64,000 bases of DNA, from NCBI GenBank assembly GCA_963712565.1, contig CAVQIP010000024.1, positions 124,001 through 188,000 on the forward strand. Reading direction: 5' to 3'. The DNA is from VAZQ01 sp963712565 (GTDB lineage: Bacteria; Pseudomonadota; Alphaproteobacteria; Rhizobiales; Xanthobacteraceae). Made by a program: the position numbers and the translations under genes. The notes beneath the pieces were generated by a model. It was given only the letters and a program-made list of their open reading frames with translations, was not told the DNA's origin and searched no databases. This document shows, piece after piece, positions 8,871-16,893 of the stretch. Each line of letters starts with the position of its first letter. The stretch's first letter is position 1.

Positions 8871-8890
8871 CGGCAGCGGCCTCGCTGCCG
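8871..8890. other. hairpin in the rpsO-pnp intergenic region
   Basis: A perfect 8-bp stem (CGGCAGCG ... CGCTGCCG, 4-nt loop) lies in the 250-bp rpsO-pnp gap, about 60 nt after the rpsO stop. There is no T-tract. In E. coli this gap carries processing sites that control pnp; a similar role here is inference from position only. I see no gene in the rest of the gap. Confidence 0.4.
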
Positions 8891-8952
8891 GGATGAACAG
8901 CGGATTTGTCGCGATCCGCCGTCAAAACGCGCGAACACCTCGCGCAAAATCC

Positions 8953-9222
8953 TCAGCGGCGAATCCCCAGCCGCTCGATCAACGACTTGTAACGCGCCGC
9001 ATCGATTCGGGCGAGGTAGTCGAGGAGTTGGCGACGCTGGGACACGAGCTTGAGCAATCCCCGCCGGGAGTGGTTGTCCTTGACGTGGGTCTTGAAATGC
9101 TCGGTGAGGCTGTTGATGCGCTCGGAGAGGATCGCCACCTGCACCTCCGGCGAACCCGTGTCGCCGGCCTTGGTCGCATAGGTCTTGATCACTTCGGCCT
9201 TGCGGCCGGCGGTTATCGACAT
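8953..9222 (-). CDS. rpsO: 30S ribosomal protein S15
   Basis: 89 residues, the normal S15 length. Conserved segments TGSPEVQVAILSERI, LTEHFKTHVKDNHSRRGLL and RRQLLDYL are present. S15 binds the central domain of 16S rRNA early in 30S assembly. The order truB-rpsO-pnp is the usual one in Proteobacteria. A 176-bp gap separates it from truB, enough room for its own promoter. Confidence 0.98.
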   Translation of the reverse strand: MSITAGRKAEVIKTYATKAGDTGSPEVQVAILSERINSLTEHFKTHVKDNHSRRGLLKLVSQRRQLLDYLARIDAARYKSLIERLGIRR

Positions 9223-9301
9223 CGGTCATCCTTTCCCTGCCAGGGGTCACGGTTGACGGCCGGGCCGGGATGTCGTCCAGCACGGTCGCCACAAGTAGGT
9301 C

Positions 9302-9321
9302 GCGCGGGCGTTTGCCCGCGC
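9302..9321. other. hairpin in the truB-rpsO gap
   Basis: Perfect 8-bp stem GCGCGGGC / GCCCGCGC with a 4-nt loop, in the 176-bp gap between truB and rpsO. No T-tract follows on either strand, so it is not a classical terminator; it may stabilise the upstream mRNA end. Confidence 0.35.
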
Positions 9322-9398
9322 AACCGGGGCAATATCGCAAATCGGCAACGGACGCCAGCGGAAATTGCGTGTTTCCGGCGCCGCTGGGCCGTTTGCCG

Positions 9399-10367
9399 CT
9401 AGGAACGCGGCAGATTGAAGATGCGCCGCGGGCGCAATTCGCCTTTCTCGACCTCTGCCAGGGCGATGAGCGAGCCGTGGGCGGAGACCGAGACCCAGCC
9501 CGCCAGCATCGGCGCGTCGCGGCCACGCAGCAGCACCGCCTGCCCGCGGGTGAGACGCCCGGCATCGGCAGCGCTCACCCGCAGTGCCGGCAAGGCCGCC
9601 AGGGCGGCCTCGACCGGCAGAAGGACCGGCCGCCCGATCGCGGCGCCGTTGCCGGGCGGTTGCGCAGTCTGTTGCACCGTTTCGAGGCTGGTGGCCACCT
9701 CCTCGGTGAAGGGTCCGACCGCCGTGCGGCGCAGCGCCGCGACGTGTCCAAAGCATCCGAGCGCGCGGCCCATGTCGCGGGCGAGCGAGCGCACATAGGT
9801 TCCCTTGCCGCACTCGGCGGCGAACACGGTGTGATCGGGATCGGCCGTCTCGATCGCTTCGAGGCGATTAATCTCGACCGGACGCGGTGCGAGCTCCACC
9901 ACTTCGCCCTCGCGGGCGAGGTCATAGGCGCGCTCGCCGTCGATCTTCACCGCGGAAAAGCGCGGCGGCACCTGCATGATTTGGCCGGTGAAGCGCGGCA
10001 ACAGTGCGCGAACGGTTGCCGCGGGCGGGCGTTGGGCGCTGGTCCGAGTGACGCGGCCCTCGGCATCGTCGGTGTCGCGCTCTTCGCCCCAGCGCACCGT
10101 GAAGCGGTAGACCTTCGGCCCGTCCATGACGAAGGGAACGGTCTTGGTTGCCTCTCCGAGTGCGATCGGCAGGAGCCCCGATGCAAGCGGGTCGAGAGTC
10201 CCGGCGTGTCCGGCGCGCTTGGCCTGGAACAGACGCTTGACCACGCTGACCGCGTGAGTCGAGGTCATGCCGATTGGTTTGTCGAGCACGAGCCATCCAT
10301 GGACGTCGCGCTTCTCGCGCCTGCGCTTGCTCTGCTCGTCCGGCTTCTCGGCGTTGATCTGGGTCAA
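9399..10367 (-). CDS. truB: tRNA pseudouridine-55 synthase TruB
   Basis: 322 residues. TruB makes pseudouridine 55 in the T-loop of tRNAs. The catalytic aspartate is Asp59 in GHAGTLDPLASGLLPI. The N-terminal GWLVLDKPIGMTS motif and a C-terminal PUA-like part (RLTRGQAVLLRG) are present. Its ATG overlaps the rbfA stop by 4 bp (ATGA), showing translational coupling with rbfA. Confidence 0.96.
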   Translation of the reverse strand: MTQINAEKPDEQSKRRREKRDVHGWLVLDKPIGMTSTHAVSVVKRLFQAKRAGHAGTLDPLASGLLPIALGEATKTVPFVMDGPKVYRFTVRWGEERDTDDAEGRVTRTSAQRPPAATVRALLPRFTGQIMQVPPRFSAVKIDGERAYDLAREGEVVELAPRPVEINRLEAIETADPDHTVFAAECGKGTYVRSLARDMGRALGCFGHVAALRRTAVGPFTEEVATSLETVQQTAQPPGNGAAIGRPVLLPVEAALAALPALRVSAADAGRLTRGQAVLLRGRDAPMLAGWVSVSAHGSLIALAEVEKGELRPRRIFNLPRS

Positions 10368-10789
10368 CTGTCGTCATCCGCCTTGTTGTCGAGATCGCGC
10401 CGGACGGCAGGCGTTCGCAAAAGCTTCTCGATGCGGTCCGCTTCGTCGAATCGCTCATCGATCCGAAACCTGATCTCAGGCGCAAATTTGAGGTTGACAT
10501 GGCGGGCGATCTCGCCGCGCAGAAAACGCTTGTTGCGCTCGAGCGCGGCGAGCACCGTGTCGGTGTCGCGTCCGCCGAGCGGCATCACGTAGATCGTGGC
10601 GAGGCGCAGATCGGCCGTCATCTGAACCTCCGGCACCGTGATCAGATGACCCTCGATCACGGGATCATGCACCTCCCCGCGTGTGAGCATCTGCGCGAGC
10701 GCATGGCGCACGAGCTCGCCCACGCGCAGCTGACGCTGTGTGGGCATCCGGCTGGTGCCGGAATCGCGCTGATGATGTCGGCGGGCCAT
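10364..10789 (-). CDS. rbfA: 30S ribosome-binding factor RbfA
   Basis: 141 residues, KH-type fold protein needed for late 16S rRNA 5'-end maturation. The family signature RQLRVGELVRHALAQML and the central ATIYVMPLGG and APEIRFRIDERFDEADRIEKLL segments are present. It overlaps truB by 4 bp and follows infB by about 120 bp that contain a palindromic repeat. Confidence 0.95.
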   Translation of the reverse strand: MARRHHQRDSGTSRMPTQRQLRVGELVRHALAQMLTRGEVHDPVIEGHLITVPEVQMTADLRLATIYVMPLGGRDTDTVLAALERNKRFLRGEIARHVNLKFAPEIRFRIDERFDEADRIEKLLRTPAVRRDLDNKADDDS

Positions 10790-10806
10790 GCTCGTCCAAT
10801 TTTTTC

Positions 10807-10872
10807 GTCATGCCGCGGGTTTGACCACGGGGCAGCCGTCGTTTTTCGAAGAGGGTCAAGCCCGGCAATGAC
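10807..10872. repeat. palindromic intergenic repeat between infB and rbfA
   Basis: The arms GTCATGCC-GCGGGTTTGACC and GGTCAAGCCCGGCAATGAC are near-perfect reverse complements around a loop of about 25 nt. The element sits in the infB-rbfA gap of the operon. It resembles dispersed palindromes common in Bradyrhizobium-type genomes and could act as an mRNA-stabilising stem. Confidence 0.7.
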
Positions 10873-10907
10873 GGGCTAACAGCGGTTCGCGCGTGTGAGA
10901 TTTGGAC

Positions 10908-13487
10908 TCACAATGAGCGTTGCACCGTCTCCACTCGGTAGCACTCGATGACATCGCCGACCTTCATGTCTTGATAGTTCTCGAAGGCCATGCCGCATTC
11001 CTGGCCGGCGACCACCTCGCGCGCGTCGTCCTTGAAGCGTTTGAGCTGGGAGAGCTTGCCTTCGTGCACCACGACGCTGTCGCGGATGAGGCGCACATTG
11101 GCGCCGCGCTCGACTACGCCGTCGGTGACGCGACAGCCCGCCACGTTGCCGACTTTGGAGACCTTGAAAATCTCCAGGATCGTCGCGTTGCCGAGCATGG
11201 TCTCGCGCACGGTCGGCGCAAGCAGGCCGGACATCGCCTTTTTCACATCGTCCACGAGGTCGTAAATGATGTTGTAGTAGCGGATCTCGATGCCGGCGCG
11301 CTCGGCCGCTTCCCGCGCCTCCTTGTGGGCCCGCACGTTGAAGCCGATGATCGGCACGCCGGAGGCCTCCGCCAGCGTCACGTCGGATTCGGTGATGCCG
11401 CCGACGCCGGAGTGTATCACCCGCGCGCCGACTTCGTCGGTGCCGAGCTTCTCGATCGCACCGATGATCGCTTCGAGCGAGCCCTGCACGTCGGCTTTGA
11501 TGATCAGCGCCAAATCCTTCCGGCCGGCGGCTTTGAGCTGACTCATCATTTGCTCGAGCGAGCCGCGCATGCCGGTCGCTCGCGCGGCCATCTTGTCGCG
11601 CTTCTGGCGGGCACGATAATCGGTGACCTCGCGGGCGCGCGCCTCCGATTGCACCACCGCCAACCGGTCACCAGCCTCGGGGGTGCCGTTGAAGCCGAGG
11701 ACCTCGACCGGCCTCGAAGGTCCCGCTGTCTCCACCGGGGAACCGGTATCGGAGACCAGCGCCCGCACGCGACCCCAGTCGGCGCCGGCCACGATCAGAT
11801 CGCCGACGTGCAGCGTGCCACGCTGCACCAGCACGGTCGCGACCGGGCCGCGGCCGCGGTCGAGCTTGGCTTCGATAACGGTGCCTTCGGCCGCACGGTT
11901 CGGGTTGGCCTTGAGATCGAGGATTTCCGACTGCAGGCCGATGGCTTCGAGCAGCCGATCGATGTTGAGTTTCTTGGTCGCGGATACCTCGACGTCGAGC
12001 ACCTGGCCGCCGAGCGACTCGACCTGAATTTCGTGCTGCAGCAATTCGGTGCGCACGCGTTCGGGCTTGGCATCGGGCCGGTCGATCTTGTTGATAGCCA
12101 CGATCATCGGAACCTTCGCGGCCCTGGCGTGGTGGATCGCCTCGACCGTCTGCGGCATGACCCCGTCGTCGGCGGCGACCACGAGCACCACGATGTCGGT
12201 TACCTTGGCGCCGCGCGCGCGCATCGCGGTGAAGGCGGCATGGCCCGGCGTGTCGATAAAGGTGATCTTGCTCCCCGAGGGCGCGGTCACCTGGTAGGCG
12301 CCGATATGTTGGGTGATGCCGCCCGCTTCGCCAGCCGCCACCTCCGTCGAACGAATGGCATCGAGCAGCGAGGTTTTGCCGTGGTCGACGTGACCCATGA
12401 CGGTCACGACCGCGGGGCGCGGCGCGAGCGAAGTCGGATCATCGGCGACATCGAAAAGGCCCTCTTCGACGTCGGACTCGGCCACGCGCTTGACGGTGTG
12501 GCCCAATTCCTCGGCGAGCAGCTGCGCCGTATCGGCGTCGATCACGTCATTGATCTGCGCCATGTGACCTTGCTTCATCAGCAACTTGATCACATCCACG
12601 CCGCGCTCGGCCATGCGGTTGGCGAGCTCTTGGATCGTGATGGTTTCCGGAATGATGACTTCGCGGACGAGCTTTTCCTTCGGCTCGTCGGCGGCGTGTC
12701 CCTTCAGCCGCTGCACGCGGCGCCGAAACGCCGCGACCGAGCGCTCGCGTTCCTCGTCGGCGCTGAGCGCGGTCACGACCGTGAGCCGTCCGCGGTTCTT
12801 CTGCGCGCCGCTGCGCGCCGGCTTCGGCGCCGGCGCCGGTCGCGCCCCGCCGGGGCCCCGGCGGGGGCGCGGGGCTTCATCCTCGTCGGGCTCAAGCGCG
12901 GGCCGCGCACCACCCGGCCTCGCGGTCGTGGCGGCGTCCTCACCGAAGCGTTTCTTTGCTTCCTGCTCGGCCTTGAGTTTGGTTTCGAGGTCGTGCTTGC
13001 GACGTCGCTCCTCGTCGGCCTTGCGCGCTTCGGCGGCGTCGCGTTCGCTACGCTCAGCGGTCTCCCGCGACTTTCGGATCAGCGCTTCCTCTTCGGCGAT
13101 CTTGCGCTCTTCGGCTTCGCGCAGGCGGGCGTCGCCCAGCGCGCGGGCGCGGGCGGTGCGCTCCTCCTCGGTAAGGGTCCGCAGCACCACGCCGGACGGC
13201 TTCGGCGCGGGGGGCGCCGCGGACGGGGCCGTTGCCGCGGCCGGCGCGGGGGCAGCGACCTTGCCGGTGGCGGGGCGCTTGGCCGGCGCGACCGGGCTGG
13301 CCGCATCGGCCTTTGCCCTCGCCGGTGCCCGGCTTTTCACCTTTTCCACGACGACCGCTTTGGTGCGGCCATGGCTGAAACTCTGGCGCACCACGCCCTG
13401 CTCGACGCCACGCCCTTTCAGGCTCAACGGCTTGCTGGGGGCAACGCTCAGCTTTTTTTCGCCGGTTTTTTCGGTCGTTTCAGCCAT
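10908..13487 (-). CDS. infB: translation initiation factor IF-2
   Basis: 859 residues from MAETTEK; an ATG 6 bp upstream (13493) is equally possible. IF-2 is the GTPase that brings fMet-tRNA to the 30S subunit. The N-terminal 280 residues are a long charged Lys/Glu/Ala/Pro region with a coiled-coil-like stretch, typical of alphaproteobacterial IF-2. The G domain has GHVDHGKT (residues 365-372), DTPGHAAF and NKID. Domains II to IV follow. The start overlaps the end of the upstream ylxR-type gene, so the two are coupled. Confidence 0.97.
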   Translation of the reverse strand: MAETTEKTGEKKLSVAPSKPLSLKGRGVEQGVVRQSFSHGRTKAVVVEKVKSRAPARAKADAASPVAPAKRPATGKVAAPAPAAATAPSAAPPAPKPSGVVLRTLTEEERTARARALGDARLREAEERKIAEEEALIRKSRETAERSERDAAEARKADEERRRKHDLETKLKAEQEAKKRFGEDAATTARPGGARPALEPDEDEAPRPRRGPGGARPAPAPKPARSGAQKNRGRLTVVTALSADEERERSVAAFRRRVQRLKGHAADEPKEKLVREVIIPETITIQELANRMAERGVDVIKLLMKQGHMAQINDVIDADTAQLLAEELGHTVKRVAESDVEEGLFDVADDPTSLAPRPAVVTVMGHVDHGKTSLLDAIRSTEVAAGEAGGITQHIGAYQVTAPSGSKITFIDTPGHAAFTAMRARGAKVTDIVVLVVAADDGVMPQTVEAIHHARAAKVPMIVAINKIDRPDAKPERVRTELLQHEIQVESLGGQVLDVEVSATKKLNIDRLLEAIGLQSEILDLKANPNRAAEGTVIEAKLDRGRGPVATVLVQRGTLHVGDLIVAGADWGRVRALVSDTGSPVETAGPSRPVEVLGFNGTPEAGDRLAVVQSEARAREVTDYRARQKRDKMAARATGMRGSLEQMMSQLKAAGRKDLALIIKADVQGSLEAIIGAIEKLGTDEVGARVIHSGVGGITESDVTLAEASGVPIIGFNVRAHKEAREAAERAGIEIRYYNIIYDLVDDVKKAMSGLLAPTVRETMLGNATILEIFKVSKVGNVAGCRVTDGVVERGANVRLIRDSVVVHEGKLSQLKRFKDDAREVVAGQECGMAFENYQDMKVGDVIECYRVETVQRSL

Positions 13488-14235
13488 TCCCATCCCAATT
13501 TTGCGGTTTTTCGCCGTGTTTCGTCACATCCTCGCGCCGCATGCCGGCATCGGCCGACTTGCGGAATTGGTGTCGACCGGGGCCCGCGGAGCGGGGCATC
13601 GGGCCGGCCCGGAAACAGTCAAGGCGCGCGGTGCGCGCCAGAAACGTGTCGCTTTCGGGACCGGCAAGCAGCGCTGCATGTATCACATTTGACCGGCCCA
13701 ATGCCAAATCCAATTGGGCCGAGGTAAAGGCATCGATGACCGAGATTTCCGCCGCATCTTCTCGACGGTGCAGCGCCGCCGCGAGCTTCCTTACGCCATC
13801 GGGGGCGGCCTCGGCGGCATTGAGCACGACCACAACGCGCGCGCGCGAGAGCGCCGTCGCGACAGCGGCAAAGCCGACTGCGATCTTTCCGGCCTTGTGG
13901 CACATCGCGAGAGCATCGAGCGCGGCCTGCTCGATCATGCGCTCGGTCGCCTGCACGAAATCGGGAGCAAGACGGACCTCGCGCTTGAAGCTGCGCGCGA
14001 ACGCCTTGCGGGCAATGGCGGCGCGAAGTGCTTGCTGCGTGGCCGTGATCCAGATACCGCGGCCGGGCAGGCGGCGCCGGAGGTCGGCGACGGCGGTGCC
14101 GTCGGGGGCGATCACGAAACGGATCATCTCGTCCAGCGGCTTCACCTCGCCGGTCGCGGCACACAGCCGCTCGGTAGCGGGCGCGCCCTTGCGCGGCCCG
14201 CTATCGAGTGCATTGTCGTGCGTTCGACCTGGCAT
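13480..14235 (-). CDS. YlxR (DUF448) RNA-binding protein with L7Ae-like domain
   Basis: 251 residues from MPGRTHDN. The N-terminal part carries the YlxR signature (ERLCAATGEVKPLDEMIRFV ... LPGRGIWITA), and the second half looks like an L7Ae/ribosomal L7Ae-type fold (ALDALAMCHKAGKIAVGF), the normal fusion in alphaproteobacteria. It lies between nusA and infB, as usual, and its end overlaps infB. The start at 14235 was preferred to 14289 because the latter overlaps nusA and adds a His/Arg/Pro-rich tail. YlxR proteins bind RNA and, in Firmicutes, RNase P; the role here is not shown by the sequence. Confidence 0.9.
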   Translation of the reverse strand: MPGRTHDNALDSGPRKGAPATERLCAATGEVKPLDEMIRFVIAPDGTAVADLRRRLPGRGIWITATQQALRAAIARKAFARSFKREVRLAPDFVQATERMIEQAALDALAMCHKAGKIAVGFAAVATALSRARVVVVLNAAEAAPDGVRKLAAALHRREDAAEISVIDAFTSAQLDLALGRSNVIHAALLAGPESDTFLARTARLDCFRAGPMPRSAGPGRHQFRKSADAGMRREDVTKHGEKPQNWDGNG

Positions 14236-14251
14236 TCCTCGTTCGAGCTCC

Positions 14252-15856
14252 TCATGCCGGTGACGCGGTTGCCTCGGCGGCGGTCTCATCGGGGGGCGGC
14301 GCCAAGTCCTCCTCCTTGATCCAGCCTGCCTTGACGCGTGCCTGCATGATCAGCGCTTCGGCATCGTCGCGCGACAGATCGAACCCGTCGAGGATGCCGG
14401 GATAGCGCGTCGTCTCGCTGTCCTTGCGTTCGCTCCAACCGAAAAGATCGTCGGTGGCGCAGCCCGCCAGATCTTCGACCGTCTTGATCTCGTTCTCGCC
14501 CAACTTCACCAGCATGGCCGTGGTGATGCCGGGAATGTCCTTGAGCGCGTCCTCGACGCCGAGTTCTTTTCGCTTCGCGTCGAGCTCGGCTTCCTGCTGG
14601 CCGAGATAGTCGCGGGCCCGTGTCTGCAATTCACGCGCCGTTTCCTCGTCGAAGCCCTCGATGCCGGCTATCTCTTTCTCGTCGACCGCCGCAAGCTCCT
14701 CGACCGAATTGAATCCTTCCGACGCGAGCAGTTGGCCGACCACCTCGTCGAGGTTAAGCGCTTCGATGAACAGTTTCGTGCGCTTCTCGAATTCCGCCTG
14801 CCGGTGCTCCGACTCCTCCTGCTCGGTGACGATGTCGATGTCCCAGCCGGTAAGTTGCGAAGCCAGCCGCACGTTCTGCCCGCGCCGGCCGATGGCGAGC
14901 GAGAGCTGCTGATCGGGGACGACCACCTCCATGCGCTGGCGGTCCTCGTCGAGCACCACCTTGGCAACCTCGGCGGGCGCCAACGCGTTGACCACGAAGT
15001 TGGCGGGGTCCGCCGTCCACGGAATGATGTCGATCTTCTCGCCTTGCAGCTCGTTGACGACCGCTTGCACGCGCGAGCCGCGCATGCCGACACAGGCGCC
15101 GACCGGATCGACCGAGGAATCCCGCGAAATCACCGCGATTTTCGCGCGCGAACCGGGATCCCGCGCCACCGCCTTCACCTCGACGATGCCGTCATAGATT
15201 TCCGGCACTTCCTGCGCGAACAGCTTGGCCATGAATTGCGGATGAGTGCGCGAGAGAAATATCTGTGGGCCGCGGGGCTCGCGGCGCACGTCGTAGATGA
15301 AAGCGCGGATGCGATCGCCGTTGCGGAAGGTTTCTCGCGGCAACATCTCGTCTCGCCGAACGATCGCCTCGCCGCGGCCGAGATCGACGACCACGTTGCC
15401 GTATTCGACCCGCTTCACGATGCCGTTGACGATGTCGGAGATGCGGTCCTTGTATTCCTGGTATTGGCGGTCACGCTCGGCTTCGCGCACCTTCTGCACG
15501 ATCACCTGTTTCGCCGATTGGGCGGCGATGCGGCCGTATTCAAGCGGCGGCAGGGCCTCCGCGATGTAGTCGCCGACCTGGGCGGCGGGGTTGCGCTTTT
15601 TCGCATCCTCGAGCGAAATCTGCGTCGAGTCGTTTTCGATCTGATCCACTACCAGCAGCAAGCGCGATAGTCGCATCTCGCCGGTCTTGGGATTGATCTC
15701 GGCGCGGACTTCCGTCTCGCTGCCATAGCGCGAGCGTGCCGCTTTCTGGATCGCATCCTCCATGGCGGCGATGACGATGCCGCGGTCGATCGCTTTCTCG
15801 CGCGCGACCGCGTCGGCGATTTGCAATAGTTCGAGCCGGTTGGCGCTGACGGCCAT
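14252..15856 (-). CDS. nusA: transcription termination/antitermination factor NusA
   Basis: 534 residues. The NusA N-terminal RNA polymerase-binding domain (RLELLQIADAVAREKAIDR) is followed by S1 (GIVKRVEYGNVVVDLG), two KH domains (CVGMRGSRVQAVVNELQGEKIDII and LAIGRRGQNVRLASQLTGW) and C-terminal acidic helix-hairpin-helix repeats. It lies 3 bp after rimP and before the ylxR-type gene. The operon leader contains an intrinsic terminator, which makes feedback by NusA on its own operon plausible. Confidence 0.97.
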   Translation of the reverse strand: MAVSANRLELLQIADAVAREKAIDRGIVIAAMEDAIQKAARSRYGSETEVRAEINPKTGEMRLSRLLLVVDQIENDSTQISLEDAKKRNPAAQVGDYIAEALPPLEYGRIAAQSAKQVIVQKVREAERDRQYQEYKDRISDIVNGIVKRVEYGNVVVDLGRGEAIVRRDEMLPRETFRNGDRIRAFIYDVRREPRGPQIFLSRTHPQFMAKLFAQEVPEIYDGIVEVKAVARDPGSRAKIAVISRDSSVDPVGACVGMRGSRVQAVVNELQGEKIDIIPWTADPANFVVNALAPAEVAKVVLDEDRQRMEVVVPDQQLSLAIGRRGQNVRLASQLTGWDIDIVTEQEESEHRQAEFEKRTKLFIEALNLDEVVGQLLASEGFNSVEELAAVDEKEIAGIEGFDEETARELQTRARDYLGQQEAELDAKRKELGVEDALKDIPGITTAMLVKLGENEIKTVEDLAGCATDDLFGWSERKDSETTRYPGILDGFDLSRDDAEALIMQARVKAGWIKEEDLAPPPDETAAEATASPA

Positions 15857-15859
15857 CGG

Positions 15860-16570
15860 TCATTCTCCTTCGTTCCGGGCGACATTCGCCCCGTTTGCGC
15901 GATGCGACGACGGATGACGGGCGACGGCAGAACCGCCGCTCGCCGGCGGGTCGACATCCGCCGCCGCTCGTCCGCTGTTGTCCACCTGTTGCCGTGCCGC
16001 GCGCTCCGCCGCCTTGCCGCGCCGGAGCGATTCGGCAATCAGCGCCTCGGTGAGCACGAGCTTGGCCTCGGCCATATCTTCGATCGGCAGCAGGATCTCA
16101 TTGACTTCGCCTGCGGCGGCATCCTCGCGGCGAAGACGCGCGGCCGCGCCTTCCACGCCCAGCAGCAGGCCACGGAACCGACGGCGGCCGTCGATCGCGC
16201 CCGCCATCTCAACTTTGAGGCAATGGCCGGCAAAGCGCTCAAAGTCCGAGCGCCGTACCAGCGGGCGATCCATGCCGGGCGAGGACACCTCGAGCCGATA
16301 GGCGCGGTCAATCGGATCCGCCACGTCCAGCACCGGCGAGAGCGCGCGCGATACCGCCTCGCAATCCTCCACCGCCATCGATCCGTCCGGCCGCTCGGCC
16401 ATGATCTGCACGGTGCAGCCGTCGAGCCCGGAAATCCTCACCCGGACGAGACGGTAGCCGATGCCGACAAGGACAGGCTCGGCGATGGCGGCCACCCGGG
16501 CAGCGAGGCCCTGCTCAACGATGAGCCGCGGCTCGGAGTCCGCCTGTAGCGGGTCGATCGCTGGGGTCAT
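15860..16570 (-). CDS. rimP: ribosome maturation factor RimP
   Basis: 236 residues from MTPAIDPL. RimP assists 30S maturation before S12 joins. The core (IVEQGLAARVAAIAEPVLVGIGYRLVRV, DCEAVSRALSPVLDV, RLEVSSPGMDRPLVRRSDF) is intact. The C-terminus after about residue 175 is a Lys/Arg/Ala-rich disordered tail, longer than in E. coli. The start at 16570 was chosen by homology; the open frame extends to 16696 across the leader terminator, which cannot be coding. Confidence 0.93.
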   Translation of the reverse strand: MTPAIDPLQADSEPRLIVEQGLAARVAAIAEPVLVGIGYRLVRVRISGLDGCTVQIMAERPDGSMAVEDCEAVSRALSPVLDVADPIDRAYRLEVSSPGMDRPLVRRSDFERFAGHCLKVEMAGAIDGRRRFRGLLLGVEGAAARLRREDAAAGEVNEILLPIEDMAEAKLVLTEALIAESLRRGKAAERAARQQVDNSGRAAADVDPPASGGSAVARHPSSHRANGANVARNEGE

Positions 16571-16651
16571 TCGTTTATTCGGTCCGCAACTTCTGGTTAA
16601 AGTGTCGCCCCGGTTCGACCAACCACATGGCCCGATTTCGGTAACAAAAAA

Positions 16652-16678
16652 GAGCGGGTCCCGGGGGAACCCACTCTC
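16652..16678 (-). terminator. intrinsic terminator/attenuator in the rimP operon leader
   Basis: Read on the minus strand, GAGTGGGTTCCC pairs with GGGACCCGCTC in a stem with one mismatch, followed directly by six T residues (A-run at 16646-16651). This is a well-formed rho-independent terminator, but it lies about 75 nt upstream of the rimP ATG and downstream of a good promoter, so it is inside the operon leader. That fits transcription attenuation of the rimP-nusA-infB operon; the alternative is the end of a very short RNA. Confidence 0.75.
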
Positions 16679-16735
16679 AAAAGCCGACCGGATCACATCC
16701 GATCGTTATGAGATATCCAAAAGCTGGACACAGCA

Positions 16736-16763
16736 AATATAGCGATTTGCCGCCTCGGCGCAA
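16736..16763 (-). promoter_or_regulatory. predicted sigma-70-type promoter of the rimP-nusA-infB operon
   Basis: On the minus strand, a -35 box TTGCGC (16758-16763) is separated by 16 bp from a -10 box TATATT (16736-16741). Start of transcription would be near 16728, giving a leader of roughly 157 nt that includes the terminator. Two small possible stems (GCTG/CAGC and CGGAT/ATCCG) precede the terminator. Confidence 0.5.
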
Positions 16764-16893
16764 GGGCGCTGACGCCCGCTAAGCCGCGGTTAACTAACCC
16801 TTCCTTCAGCTTCCTCCGTTAGTTTTCGCTTCCCATATGCGCGTGCGTTGCGCGCCGCTGCGATTTTGCTCGCGGTGCCGATGGGACTCGACG

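Noticed and set aside
10920..13727. 935-codon open frame antisense to infB
   Set aside because: It mirrors a GC-rich gene; the protein is His/Asp/Gly-rich with no domain, and infB on the other strand is unambiguous.
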